Assembly (NCBI GenBank): GCA_016987375.1
Contig: PJRA01000314.1
Coordinates: 97,387-161,386, forward strand
Source: Brachionus koreanus
Lineage: Eukaryota; Rotifera; Eurotatoria; Ploima; Brachionidae
Direction of reading: 5' to 3'
Length of the DNA stretch: 64,000 nucleotides
Shown here: positions 1-11,700 of the stretch, piece by piece
Layout of the letters: each line of letters begins with the position of its first letter
Position numbering within the stretch: position 1 is the first letter of the stretch
Notes under the pieces: model-generated
The model's input: only the letters and a program-made list of their open reading frames with translations
Told to the model about the DNA's origin: nothing
Databases searched by the model: none
Translations under genes and position numbers: made by a program

Positions 1-20
1 AGTTTTACCAGATTGCTGAT

Positions 21-49
21 AATAGTGCAACTTTGAATGTTGCACTATT
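21..49. repeat. Short perfect hairpin
   Basis: An 11-bp perfect inverted repeat (AATAGTGCAAC at 21-31 and its complement at 39-49) with a 7-nt loop. The right arm plus four bases (34-48) recurs as a 15-nt direct copy at 63484-63498. It may be the end of a dispersed element whose remainder lies outside the window. No coding potential seen. Confidence 0.5.
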
Positions 50-163
50 TTGTATTTACAGAACTTGCTTTTGACTTTTAAAAGTATAGTAATAAGACTT
101 TTTAACTTTTTGTTCTGTTCTATTGTACTTAATTTCACAAAACCTTTAATTAAGAAGTTTAAG

Positions 164-392
164 CTAAGAAGTTTTTTACAGGTTTTTTTAAATTTAGTAT
201 ATGGTAACTTCAATAAATGAATATTTCAACAATTTTAATTAAAAGTAAGTATAAAAGTATATCGTTTAAAAGCATAATGCCTAAGATACAAAATAATAAA
301 CAATACTTAATAGTGGTACAACGTTTAAATGAAAAAATAATTAATTCAAAATTGATTAAAAATTTATTTAATCTTTAAAATTGTTTTTGTAT
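164..392 (+). repeat. Left long terminal inverted repeat
   Basis: Left arm of the Tc1-like element. It is complementary to 1066-1286, with the best-conserved part around 195-372, including the words AACGTTTAAAT and CGTTTAAAAGCAT. The right arm differs by a few substitutions and short indels. Confidence 0.75.
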
Positions 393-430
393 ACGGTTTA
401 GTTTTTATTAGTATCTCAAACGGTTTATTA

Positions 431-971
431 TCAGTTATGACAATATTTACCTTTAGCCTTCTCGACATCTCTTACTCTTTTTATAAAGCAATAGACAGTG
501 CTTGTTATCTGTTTAATAGTTACTTTTTCAACTCCTCTTTTTATTTCCTCGATAAATTCTACTTTATTACTGAATTTGTTCTGTCTCATATTTGTTACAC
601 ATGCGTTCCAAAAAAAGTATTCACTCGGTTTCAAATCAGGCGAATTAGGAGGCCAGTCGCTGCTTTTAATAAATTTAAATAAGTTATATTCGCACCAATT
701 TTGAGTGGTCTTAGCTGTGTGTGGTTTTGCCCCATCTTGTTGAAAAATCCATCTATTTGTACCGAAAATTTGATTTAAAATTTGATTTGTACCTTCAAGT
801 TGATTTTATTGGAGCTATTCTTCCATTTTCTTTAAAATCTTTAATCCACCGAGAGATGATTTTTTTTGAAACTTTACCACAAAGCGTTTGAAAAGTTTCA
901 GAATTTTTTAAACCATTTTGATGATGCTGAAAAGCAAGTTCACGTAAAGCTTGTTGCTTTGGTCTTCCCAT
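431..971 (-). pseudogene. Tc1/mariner-family transposase, middle deleted
   Basis: Reading the minus strand from the ATG at 971, the first about 53 residues begin MGRPKQQALRELAF and form a helix-turn-helix-like DNA-binding segment, ending at a stop near 800. After a disrupted stretch, a second open segment (about 770-431) carries FQQDGAKPHTA, then WPPNSPDLKPSEYFFW, and ends EKAKGKYCHN. These match the second catalytic Asp block and the third acidic (Glu) block of Tc1/mariner transposases. The part that should hold the first catalytic Asp is missing, so the gene is nonfunctional. It sits inside a pair of long TIRs. Confidence 0.8.
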
Positions 972-1065
972 TTTTATTGTTTAAATTTTTAAATTTTGAT
1001 ATTTTTTAAAAAAAATTAAATTACTCATTAATTTAAGAGTTTATGAAAAACAAATTTAAAATGAC

Positions 1066-1286
1066 AGCAAAACAAATTTAAAGTTTAAATAAATTTTTAA
1101 TCAATTTTAAATTAATTATTTTTTTATTTAAACGTTATACCACTATATATTAAGTATTATATTTTATTTTGTTTTTTAGGCATTATATGCTTTTAAACGA
1201 TTTACTTTTTATTAAAATTGTTGAAATATTCATCTATTAAAGTTACCATATCCTAAATATAAAAAAATCTGTAAAAACTTCTTAAC
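1066..1286 (-). repeat. Right long terminal inverted repeat
   Basis: Right arm of the Tc1-like element, the inverse of 164-392. Similarity runs out at about 1286 (CTGTAAAAACTTCTTAAC). Confidence 0.75.
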
Positions 1287-1984
1287 ATCAAATTTTTATA
1301 TATTTTGGGTAATCATTTAATAGCATTAATTTAAAATTATAAGTGCAAAAAATTTTATGTTGATCAGAAGATATTTAAAAAAAACATAAATTTTTTGAAA
1401 ATAGACTTTTTTTATAAAAAACCTTAAAATTTTGATCTTTTTTAATCATAACTTCTGAAAAAAATTTCCGATTAAAATAAATTATAGCTCATTTTAATCA
1501 GGATAAAATTCTGTACAACATGATATATGATACTAGTATTCCAATTTATTTAACTTTCGAGGACAACTTAGGGTCAGGATATGCGTCCAAACTGGGCGTA
1601 TGACATGGAGAAAAATGAAAAAATAAAAAAACTATTATAATTTTCGAAAAAAAGACAAAATTCTGTATGAGACTACAAATTTTCATAATTATATCTTAAT
1701 CGGATTATGGTTGTTTTTTAATTAAAAGTTTCGGACAAGCATTATTGGGCTCCCGTTATTATTCAAATTTATACAAGCTAATTCTAAGCTTCGCAAAAAA
1801 TTTGCAATTAATTGTTTATTTTAATAAATTTTGATGTTTTGCGTTTTTATGAATAATTAATAAAAATTTAAAAGAAACCTAATTTTACAATAAAGAATGA
1901 CTTTTATAAAATGAAAAGTTAAAATAAAAATTTTGAAATTTTGGTACAGTTACGCCATAATTGTAAATAAGGCCTATCAACAAT
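1287..1984. other. AT-rich spacer, no gene seen
   Basis: No reading frame with coding character. It lies between two transposon remnants and probably contains further decayed element sequence, but I recognise nothing specific. Confidence 0.5.
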
Positions 1985-2330
1985 AGCAGCAACTCGTTAA
2001 ATATGTGTAAGGTGAAAATGTTCTTAAAGTAAGAAGCTTACAAGATTGGTCAAGAAAATTTAAAAGGGGTGATACGAACCTTTAGAAGAAGAAACGGTCA
2101 CAAAGACCAGCCATTCTCGATCAGAAAGCAATACGCAGAGCAATCCCAAGCTTAATTGTTATTAAAATTAGTAGGAAAATCCTCTAAATGAATGGTTTTT
2201 CAGACGTATAATTTCTTGTGATAAGAAGTTTATCTATTTTGGAAATTAAAATAACAGAAATCAATGGTTGGATCAATCTCTACCAGCTCAGCCAGCCGTG
2301 AAAAAAGTACTCTTTGATAAAAATCATTTT
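1985..2330 (+). pseudogene. mariner transposase remnant
   Basis: Plus-strand translation across frames gives KVRSLQDWSRKFKRGDTNL, then RPAILDQKAIRRAIPSL, then after a decayed stretch NQWLDQSLPAQPAVKK and VLFDKNHF. These match the mariner N-terminal region (WF..FKSGD..LEDKPRSGRP type) and the later RKRQWL..GQP..PKPD block. Frameshifts and stops separate the pieces, so this is a dead copy. It is distinct from the Tc1-like element at 164-1286, since the protein signature and strand differ. I could not define its TIRs. Confidence 0.65.
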
Positions 2331-2456
2331 ATAATTTCTCCCTTATTAATTTCTTCTATATCAGAACTTTTAAACAACTTAATATGTTACCAATGTCATT
2401 TCTAATCTAATCTTTTTTAAATTTTCTTCTTTCTATATTTTAATTAGATTTTAATG

Positions 2457-2586
2457 AAAAAGTAATGATTTTATAAGGAAATTTTCTGTAACAATTTTTT
2501 TCCGCAAAATTTCATCATGAAATCTTTGATTTTCAGATGATTTTATAATGATTCTTTAAAGAATCATTGATTTTTCATTACTTTTG
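2457..2586. repeat. Small fold-back sequence with central 22-bp palindrome
   Basis: A perfect 22-bp palindrome (AATGATTCTTTAAAGAATCA plus TT, 2547-2568) lies within a roughly 130-bp stretch bounded by inverted AAAAGTAATGA words (about 2457 and 2576). It could be a tiny MITE or hairpin. No coding content. Confidence 0.4.
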
Positions 2587-2886
2587 GGTTGACTGGGTCC
2601 TTGAAAATAACGCTTTACCTCATATGGTTAGAATAAAAATGTCTGTAATAGAAGAGCTGGAAAGGATCGAAGTTTTTGCTTTTACAGCAAGATATAGAGC
2701 CCAAGAAATTATAAAAAACTTAGATAAGATATTTTAATTATTTTTTCGATTTAATCCTTCTCATCTAATCAACGTTTTTGTTAAGTTGTTAAAGCTTAGA
2801 TTAGAATTTTTTGTTTTCATTTATATATAAACATTTATGATTCGAATAATACATTTAAATGCAAAATTTAAAACAAAAATTTAACT
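2587..2886. other. Spacer upstream of COQ5 with a 32-codon ORF
   Basis: Contains a short plus-strand ORF (2639-2737) starting MSVIEELERIEVFAFTA. It is not recognisable and too short to support as a gene. The rest is AT-rich and includes the presumed COQ5 promoter/5' UTR, with no clear TATA box. Confidence 0.4.
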
Positions 2887-3854
2887 ATGTTGAAAATTTG
2901 CAAAATAAATTTACGAACCTTTACCAATCGACATATTTCTCGATTGATTCATAATGAAACCAATAAAAACCAAGAGGCCGATTTTGGTTTCAGAAAAGTA
3001 AAATATGAAGAGAAGCAAACCAAAGTAAATGAAGTTTTTGATAGCGTAGCTGAAAAATATGATCTCATGAATGATGCCATGAGTTTTGGTTTACACAGGC
3101 TATGGAAAAATCAATTCATTCAAGAAATCGATCCTAATCCCGGAATGAGACTGATTGATGTTGCTGGAGGTACTGGTGACATCACATTCCGTTACTTAAG
3201 CTATCTCAAAAATCTTGATTCTACCAAATTTGAAGCATCCCAATTGCCATTAGTTACTGTTTGTGACATTAATGATAACATGCTCAGCGTTGGTAAAAAT
3301 CGATCTGTAAAAATGAAATTTCAGGAACAAATAGTTTGGAAAGTGGGAAATGCTGAAAAATTGGTCGAGGAAAATGATAACACTTACGATGTATATACTA
3401 TTGCTTTTGGGATTAGAAATTGTACAAATATCGAAAATGTGGTAAAAGAAGCGTACAGAGTTTTAAAGCCGGGAGGCAGGTTCATGTGCCTTGAATTTAG
3501 TAAAACTAATAACCCGGTATTTAAAAGAATATATGATTTCTATTCATTTCAAATGATACCAGTTATGGGATACATGATTGCCAATGATTGGAACTCATAC
3601 CAATATTTAGTTGAAAGTATTCGAATGTTTCCTAGTCAGGTTAAATAAATTAAAAAAAATAAAAATATTCAACTAATGTCAAATATTTTATATTCAATTG
3701 ACATTTGCTTCAGTTAACTAAATATATTTTTTCATATTTTTTTTTTTTTAAGGATGAGTTCGCTTCTTTAATCAGTGATTGTGGATTCAGACTAGTCAGT
3801 TACAAGAATCTGTCTAACGGTGCTGTGGCAATTCATTCTGGATTCAAGTTTTAA
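2887..3854 (+). CDS. COQ5: COQ5, mitochondrial 2-methoxy-6-polyprenyl-1,4-benzoquinol methylase
   Basis: Two exons, 2887-3639 and 3753-3854 (intron 3640-3752, GT-AG, phase 0), give 284 residues. COQ5 is the SAM-dependent C-methyltransferase of ubiquinone synthesis in the mitochondrial matrix. The N-terminus (MLKICKINLRTFTNRHISRL) is basic and Ser/Thr-rich, as expected of a targeting presequence. Family marks follow: FDSVAEKYDLMNDAMSFGLH, the SAM loop DVAGGTGDITFRYL, then AFGIRNCTN and VLKPGGRFMCLEFSK, and the terminal FRLVSYKNLSNGAVAIHSGF supplied by exon 2. It is somewhat shorter than human COQ5 (about 327), mostly at the N-terminus. The open frame runs on only three codons past the splice donor, so the second exon is needed. 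BUD23 follows 138 bp downstream on the same strand. Confidence 0.95.
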
Positions 3855-3992
3855 AAATTTCTAATTTTCTTAAAATAAATTTTTCATAAATATGAATATT
3901 TAGACTAAAAAAACTAAACGTATAGTTACGTTTTTAATAAAATATTTAAAAACTTTTTAATTAAAGCTAACTCAATAATTATGCTTTTAGAA

Positions 3993-5113
3993 ATGTCTCG
4001 ACCTGAACATACTGGACCGCCAGAACTTGTATTTCTTAATTGAATTTAGCATTCAATTTTTTTAAATATTCTTAATTGTTTTTTTAAGTTTTACAATGAA
4101 AAAGAAGCAAAAAAATATACTGCTAAGTAAAACTATCAATTTAATAAAAGCATTTATTTTAATTTAAATGATGATTAGTAATCATATAATAGAAGTTCAA
4201 ACTAAGTTGACTGAAAGAGCTTTAGAACTTTTAGCTTTACCTGAAGATCAACCCAGTTTTTTGCTTGATATTGGTTGTGGATCAGGTCTAAGTGGACAAT
4301 GTTTATCTGACAATGGTCATTACTGGACTGGTTTAGATATTAGTTCATCTATGCTGGGTAATTAATTTTGATATGTTGTGAAAACTAGCAATTGAATAGA
4401 TTTTTTCTAATAATAAATATTTGAAGATGTAGCTTTTGAGTCAGAAGTAGAAGGTGATTTAATTTTGGGTGATATGGGTCAAGGATTTCCATTTAGAGCC
4501 GGAAGCTTTGATGGTGCAATAAGCATATCTGCGATACAATGGTTGTGTAATGTCGATAAAAAAACCCATAATCCAATAAAAAGACTTAACAAATTCTTTA
4601 CAACTTTGTATGCTGTATTAGCTCGAGGAAGCCGAGCAGTTTTCCAATTGTATCCTGAAACGCCAGAGCAGCTTGAATTGATAACTCAGCAAGCAATGAA
4701 AGCAGGTTTTACCGGAGGTGTTATTGTTGATTATCCTAATAGTACAAAAGCTAAAAAGTAAAGTCTATTTAAACATGATTTAAATAAAATCTAAATCAAT
4801 TTAGAATATTTCTATGTTTGTTCGCTGGACCTTCAAATCAACCTTTGCCAAAAGGTCTTTCTGGTAATGAAGTACAGCAAAATAATCAAGTAAAATTTGA
4901 ATCAAAGCGAGAAAAATTCAAAGGGAAGCTTTTAAAAAAAGGTAGACAATGGATTCTTGATAAAAAAGAAAGACAACGTAGGCAGGGAAAGTATGTTTTT
5001 GATTTTTAAAAATTGAACATAATTTAATTTTATTTAATTTTCCTATGTATTTTTTAAGGGAAGTACGTCAAGATACAAAATACACAGGTAGAAAAAGACC
5101 AATGTCATTTTGA
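3993..5113 (+). CDS. BUD23: BUD23, 18S rRNA (guanine-N7)-methyltransferase
   Basis: Six exons (3993-4028, 4089-4126, 4179-4357, 4427-4757, 4805-4990, 5059-5113) join in phase to 274 residues. Introns are 47-69 nt with GT-AG ends. BUD23 (WBSCR22) methylates a guanine of 18S rRNA with TRMT112 and aids 40S maturation. The start [15 protein letters not shown] motif [32 protein letters not shown], the PNSTKAKK block and the basic tail ending [21 protein letters not shown] all match the family and its usual length (about 280). An in-frame ATG at 3981 would add four residues. I prefer 3993 because a TTTTAG acceptor-like site ends two bases before it and the family begins there. Exons 1 and 2 are only 12-13 codons each. 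Confidence 0.95.
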
Positions 5114-5449
5114 AAATCTAAAAAAAATAATAAATAAATTATTTTAAAACAAATTTTTTTTTAATCGGAAAAAAATTAAATTTGATTGATAATATTTAGA
5201 ATTATTTAAAATTGAATAAGTCATAAATTTTAAACATTAAAGTCGATCTGATTTTTAAGAATAACTACTTATTTAAAGTAAAAAAATAATTTATTTAAAA
5301 GATGATTTAGGTTGTACTTTGGTCGGTTGAAATGAAACATTAGTTCTACATTTCTATTTTTTGATTAAATAATAAAATGTCAATCAATTTTAGACATTAT
5401 TAAATATTAAAATATATAAATTATATTTAAATTATTTATTAAAAATATA
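5114..5449. other. AT-rich spacer downstream of BUD23
   Basis: AATAAA-like polyadenylation signals occur just after the BUD23 stop (about 5128-5140). Otherwise I see nothing. Confidence 0.4.
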
Positions 5450-6675
5450 CCCAGTCAATTAAATTTTAGAGGATCTTTAAAGAAATTTGTAGAGATTTTT
5501 TAGAGGTTATCGGACATTTTTCTTTAAAATATCTGCAAAAAATTTCTTCAAGAACTCTCTAAAACATCTTTAAAATATTCATTAATTTTTCTTTAAGAAT
5601 TCTCTAAATTTATTTTCAATAAGAATCAATAAACCATATTTGCTTTTAACGCCGCATTTAATGCTCATGAACATAGTTGAGTGCTTCAAAATAATTTGGC
5701 AATGTGAAATCTTAGTGCAAAAATTACCGTACAAAAAGGATAAACTAAATTATTTTTTTTTCTTGTTGCGCAAAAATGGTTCTGTAAACAATACAAATTT
5801 GTACAAACGAGCTCTAAATTCTGCAAATACTCTTCAATTTTCTGTAAAATGCACATCCTCAAAAAAAACATTAGATAAAATTTGCACTTTACTGCACAGT
5901 TTTTGCAGAGCTTAGAATTCGTTTTGACAATTTGACAATTCAAAAGTAATATTTTCTAAAAAAATATAATTAATAAAAATGAGAAATTTAAAACCATTTT
6001 TGAGAAGACAAGAGTAATGAAAAATTTTATTTAATTTGTTAATTAAAACTTTAAAATAATAAAATTATTATGTAGCGTTAATTAATTAAACTGTATCTTG
6101 AAACATCTGAAAAGAAATATTTAGTTTAACACCTTTCAATAATAAAAGCTACCGCTGACAATCCTGAGGAAGTAATAAAACACAAAAATTTCTTCAATCA
6201 AAAATATTAATCAATTAAGTAAGAATAGAACAACTTGTTGATTTAATTCTTAGGATAGGTAGAGAAAAATAAATATAAAAAACACATGTGTCATATTATA
6301 AAGATTTTTTAAAGAATTTTTACAAAAATTTTAAATATCCATAAAATTTTTTGTTTTGGTTGCTTGAAGCTTTAAAATGCTTAATATTAAATTAATTTAG
6401 CCATCTTACAGGATTACCTTTGAATTCCTTTTATGAAATTTAAATTGAAAATTTTTTTTGCCCTTTTAAAGTTTCTGAGTAAAAAATATTACCAAATAAA
6501 ACTTCGAAATTTACAGCTTTTCTAGAGAAAAAAATAAGATTTTTCTATTTTATTTAGAAAGTTTTTTATACTTTGAATATCACTCTTTTTTTTTTTCAAA
6601 ATTTGTCAAATTATAGAGATTTTTTAACGAATTTCAAAGAAACTACAAAAAATCTCTAAAATCTTTTTGACTGGG
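5450..6675. mobile_element. Nonautonomous TA-flanked DNA transposon (MITE-like)
   Basis: The ends are inverted copies of CCCAGTCAA (5450 onward and ending at 6675), each bordered by TA (5448-5449 and 6676-6677), the target-site duplication expected of Tc1/mariner-type insertion. Inside the left end the words TTTAGAG, CTTTAAAGAAATTTGTAGAGATTTTTTAGAG recur in degenerate form on both strands and toward the right end (about 6600-6660), suggesting extended imperfect TIRs. Overlapping open frames on both strands at about 5640-5943 show no protein family resemblance, so I treat them as chance. No transposase is present, so mobility would depend on an element elsewhere. Confidence 0.65.
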
Positions 6676-7517
6676 TATAATAATATGTGAATATACAAAT
6701 TTAATGACTATTTTAACTTGACAAATTTTATTTTAATTTAAATTTAAACTCTAGTGAATGTAATAAAAATGATCAAAAATTAAAAAAAAAATTTTAGGAT
6801 TTAACCATTTAAGTGATACAATTTTTTGACTACAATTGTCTAATTCGGATTACATTTTATTCTTGAAAAGGACAACTAAAAAGTATTCCATTAAAATCTC
6901 TAAAATATGCTTGAAAAATTTCAAATGACTAAAGCAAAATTAAACTTAAAATAGACTTTAAATCTTTTAATTAGATATTGGAAACTTTAATATTTTGATT
7001 CTTGACTCTGAATCTATATTAGCATTTATCTTTGTTTTGGCATTTCAAAGTGTCGTAAGTTTCAAATGAACATTCAATTTTTTGTTCTAAGCTTTATAAA
7101 TTCTGAATTCAAATTTTTGAATGAATTTAAAATAAATCTAAAATGCTGATTCTACAACGATTTTGAATTATTCAAGTGCTAAAAATGAAAAATGATCTTG
7201 TCTGATTTGACATAGTAATTTTATTATTTTTAAGCTAAAATTATGCTTCGTTTTGAAACTTAATGGGGTAACAGCTTGAACGCAAAACAAAAATTAATTT
7301 TTCTATGCAAAATATTTTGTCATTTAATATACAATAGTAGCATCTTAAATCAAGCATCTTTAACCGGTTTTTTATTTTCTTTTGACTAAAAAATCTTCAT
7401 TTTTTTCTGTTGATTTCAGTATTTTGAAGAAAATCAATAGTGCTTTTTTTAAGATTTAATCAGCCTTTTCGATCGTCATATATCAGACTGTTAACTACCA
7501 GCATAAGAAGCAAAAAG
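6676..7517. other. Spacer upstream of PCBD
   Basis: AT-rich, no gene recognised. The PCBD 5' UTR and promoter should lie in the last 100-200 bp, but no clear core element is visible. Confidence 0.4.
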
Positions 7518-7940
7518 ATGGTATTTCTTGTTTTTAATTAAAAAAAATTTAGATTAAGTTATTAACCTTTTAGAGTGCTATTTGTAGAGATAAACTAGAC
7601 GACTCTCAACGAGATACTATGGTAAAGCCTTTGCTAGAAAAAGGGTGGACTGTTACTTCAAATAGAGATGCTTTATACAAAGAATACATTTTCAAGAATT
7701 TTAATCAGGCTTTTGGTTTCATGACTCAAATAGCTTTATTGGCAGAAAAATATGATCATCATCCCGAATGGTTTAATGTGTACAATAAGGTATGATTTAA
7801 TTTTTTCCAAAATTTAGTCTGAAAATCTCAAATTTTGCTTTTAGGTACAAATAACACTTAGTACTCATACATGTAATGGAATTAGTGAATTAGATACAAC
7901 AATGGCTTCATTTGCTGAGTCAATTTCCAACAAAAATTAA
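7518..7940 (+). CDS. PCBD: Pterin-4a-carbinolamine dehydratase (PCBD/DCoH)
   Basis: Exons 7518-7520 (the ATG alone), 7574-7789 and 7845-7940 give 104 residues. The enzyme dehydrates 4a-hydroxytetrahydrobiopterin to regenerate the cofactor of aromatic amino-acid hydroxylases. In vertebrates it also binds HNF1. The hallmark [20 protein letters not shown], with its catalytic His pair, is intact. It is preceded by [14 protein letters not shown] and followed by [13 protein letters not shown], and length matches the family (about 104). The first codon is my inference: exon 2 is open from its acceptor with no suitable ATG before conserved sequence, and AAAAAGATG followed directly by a GTATTT donor fits in phase 0. 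An internal Met in exon 2 would remove about 15 residues. Confidence 0.93.
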
Positions 7941-8781
7941 TAATTGATTCTTTTGATTTTTCAATTTAAAACAAACTTAATATATTTTTATTTTGTCTTA
8001 TTTATCATTAAACAGATTCAATAACAGTTTAATATACCTATGTATTTAAGCATTTTAATTAAATATTAAATAAATATAAAATTTGGATTTTTTTTTAACA
8101 TTTTGAGCAATTCTGTTTTATTTTCATACTTAGATAAACTAACAAATATTCAATTTGTAGTGCAGGAATCATTCCGAAAAGCGTTTATTGGGAAATAAAA
8201 TAAATTTGACATGAACGTTTTTAAATCTGTTTTTTTTGTTTCTTTTTTTTTTTTTAAGTCTTCTATTCTATCTTAAGCCTTAATGTTGTCAAAAAATAAA
8301 ACACACTTTTGAATTTTAAGATTAAATTAAAATTGATTAAATTTTCAATATTGAAAAACATAACTTCAATTTTTTTTAATATTTTTTAGGTTTTTTTTTG
8401 GATTTAAATTGAGGATTCGGATCTTGGATAAAACATAAGAAACTTAATTGAGTAAAGAATTTTAAATAGCAGAATTTAATAGAGTATTTCAATTTTTTTT
8501 TTTATTATGGATTTAAAAAAAATTTCAAAAATTAATATTCTTTTAATAACAAATAACAAATGTTTAACACAAAAAGCAGCAAATATACCATAAGTTAAGT
8601 AAATGAAATAATACTTTAATAAAAAAAAAAAAATAAAGAATTTTCATGAATAATAGTGATTAAGCAGAATTAAAGACTTACTATAAAGTTTCATTTTTTA
8701 TTTTTCTAAAAAAAGACAAAAAAACTAAAATTTTTTTCATCATTTTCAATGAAGCTTTTTTTAAACGCCTTAAAATTATTT
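7941..8781. other. Convergent spacer between PCBD and IPO5
   Basis: 3' ends of two convergent genes. Several AATAAA words lie near 8070 and on the minus strand before 8782. No gene seen. Confidence 0.4.
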
Positions 8782-11700
8782 TTATGTGCTCATGGTGAGC
8801 AATTTATGCAAACACTCTTTCTGATCTGTACTTAGTATGTTCACACAAGCTTGCATCATTGGTCCATTTGACTTTAAGACAAAATATTATATCAAGTAAA
8901 TAAAATTTTCAAATAATTTAATCGAACTTAATATCTTACCTGTACATGCTTGCAAATGTTTATCATTCTTTTGGCAACTATGTTCTCCATATCTATTCCC
9001 TCTCTAACAATGCAATCAACGATTACTTGTATTATTCGTGGTATATTACAATGATTAACTCCTAACACTATTTCGTTGTTGGCCTCCACTTGATCGCACA
9101 AAAATCCATATGTGTGTGGCGTTTCTTCTATATCATCATATACAGGGAACCAAGAAAACCAAGTAGGCAATAGTTGATTAACACTAATTGCTGAGTTGTT
9201 GTGTTTCAAAATTTTTGTTACTGCACTAATTGCGTTTTCGGTAGCCTGTATATTTTCAACAGATCTACTATCTCGGTCATTTATAACTTGAATTAAAAAT
9301 GGAACAGCCGAAGCGCATGCTTGTGCATACTGGACTCCGCCAAACATGGCCATAACTCCACAGCCGTAGCTAGCAGCTTGTCGAATTTCGGGAGCTTCGT
9401 CCACAAGTGACTCGACCAATCTCTTTAGAAAATGTTTCTGGTAGGTTATTGAAGCCTCTCCGCAAAACTCAATCACATCATCCCATACACACAAAGCCCA
9501 TTGACGATCGGTAAAAGGTCGTTCGGGAGCCATCAAGGCTGCATAGTGCGGCACAAGCTGATTGAACGCAGGAGAAAATTCTGTTTTGTACACTTTGAAT
9601 AGAGAATGAATGATGTCGCTAATTTTGGATAAAATCAAGGCATCAAAATCATCTTCGTCGAGCAGTTGATCTTCTGTTTCATCATCGTAGTCCTCATCTC
9701 GTCTCATTTCGAGTCTTTGCTGCTGTTTGCTAAAGTGCTCGGTTAAATATTTGTTCAAAATTTTAATTACGGTCTCAACTTGTTCTTGATTTAAAGCTCG
9801 TGTGCCCATAAATTCAACACATTTGGCAAAAGAGCGCATCAGCTCGGCCAAAACTTCCTGTTCAGGCTCTGAATCAATGGCTTTAATCAAATCGCTACAT
9901 ATGTAATTCCACATTTCACATACATATTGTTCTCCTCTTATTCTAGCACATTCTAATAAATGTGGCATACTCTCGGCCGCAGCCGTTCTAACACCATCAT
10001 GAAAATAAAACTTAAACAATGGCACCATTAATTTGGTTACTTCTTCAGTATATTGTGCGAAGCCTTCTTTTAGTTCTTTAGCATAGCAAACTAACATTGA
10101 ACATGCGGTAGCTTTCTCCTCAAGACCAGTAGTTTTGATGCCAAAGCTTTGCTGATCTCCAATAGTTACAAATTGCCAGTCTTCTTCATCAGAAATTTCT
10201 TTTACTTCTTCTTCGTCAACCACGGCTATTTCAGGCTTGAAACTGGCAGTCTTCAAAACTGGGCCCATAACAACTGGCAAATACTTTTCAAAATCTTTGC
10301 CAAGAATTTTGCACATTCTAGCCCAAGAGCTAATCATGTAACTAATCTGTGGATCTTCGTCTTCTAAATTATCGAAGTTAGTTTGAGTTTGTAGCAATGT
10401 TTCCATTACGTCTTGGCAATCGTGCAAGAACTTTTCCTTGCCCACAGCCAGACCAATCAAGCTGATGCATTCGATGGTCTTTCCTCTCAACAATCTCAGA
10501 TCTGATGTGGTTGCATTTTGGAAAAGATACTTTAACTTTGGCATAAACTTGTCATAATATTGATCAAATTTTTCTTCAACTGTGTCCGCCACAGCAGCTA
10601 TTGTGGTCACTATCTGTTCAAGCACTAATTTTCTCTTATGATTCACTAATTCCAAGACTTTTTTGTCCAAAACATCGTGTAGCTTTGACAAAATGTTATC
10701 CAAATATGTCAGTAGAATATTTTTGGGCGAATCTTCAGCAAAATTGACTAAAGCAGCACCGCCATGCGCCTGAACTCTGGGATTTTGTTCGTCGTCCAAA
10801 ATCATCAATAGGCCAGGAACAACTTTTGAGTGATATTTTTTTTCAAAACTTGGCGCAAAATCTGTTGCCATTTGACCTAAACAATTGCACGCTGCATATC
10901 TGACTCTTGGATGCGAGTCTGCCAAAAAGCCTACGATTCCATCAACCATTTGATCCAAATAGGCTTCCATTTGTTTGTGAGCTCCTTCGGCAGTTGATGA
11001 AAGTGTCATTAGGCCAGCATATCTGTAACGCCAATCTGCATTTGCCAACATTTGATTTACGTTTGTCAATATGTGCGGCAGCATTGTCTTGCCGCCTAGA
11101 GCACATGCCAATCGATCCATTGCGCTCTCTCCAGTAATCGGATTGCTTTCCTCGTCCTCATCCTCTATTTCGTCTTGAATAGACCATTCGGGATCATCTT
11201 CCAAGTCGACCATCATGGCCAATATTTGCGGAACTATCAACGGTATATATTTGGCAGCATTTTTGCGTATCATGCCGCTTGCATTTTCGGCCAATGTCAC
11301 AATAACTTCTAGAGCCAAATGCTTGCGACTTGTGCTTTCATTGTGCATCAGAATGTGTATGCATAATTCAAACACTTGGTCCAACACGGACTTGAGAAAT
11401 TTGGGCGCTATTTCAGCTATTTCAATCAGACACTTTTGAAGCTCTTCGTTATCTGAGTTGTCATTAGCGCTCTCTTGAACATTCTTAAGAAGCATTGGCA
11501 AACAATCTCTAAATAGCATTATTGTTTGAAGTTCATTTTCATGATTTTTTAAAAATGAAGTAATTGCTTTAACCGCCAAATAGCTTATGTTTTTATTCGA
11601 ATCGGACAAAGATTGAGATAATAGATTATGAATAACTTGCATGTAGTGTTGTTCTTGATTGCCGAAAATACCCGGAAAACTGGTAAAAATATTCAGAGCG

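Larger units (their letters stand above)
164..1286 (-). mobile_element. Tc1/mariner-like DNA transposon, internally deleted, with long TIRs
   Basis: Terminal inverted repeats of about 220 bp (roughly 164-392 and 1066-1286) flank a broken transposase gene read on the minus strand. The arms match closely over their length, for example the stretch around 310-372 against 1083-1150, with small indels. The interior keeps the transposase N-terminus and C-terminus but has lost the middle. Long TIRs with a Tc1-type transposase are known in some Tc1/mariner families. The element cannot encode an intact enzyme and appears dead or nonautonomous. Outer ends are approximate because similarity fades there. 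Confidence 0.75.

Noticed and set aside
2887..3648. COQ5 ending at 3648 as a single-exon gene
   Set aside because: The last two codons before that stop follow a GT donor, and the exon at 3753 supplies the conserved COQ5 C-terminus in phase.
5640..5943. Overlapping ORFs on both strands inside the CCCAGTCAA element
   Set aside because: Neither translation resembles any family. They overlap almost fully and lie in repetitive transposon sequence, so chance openness is more likely.
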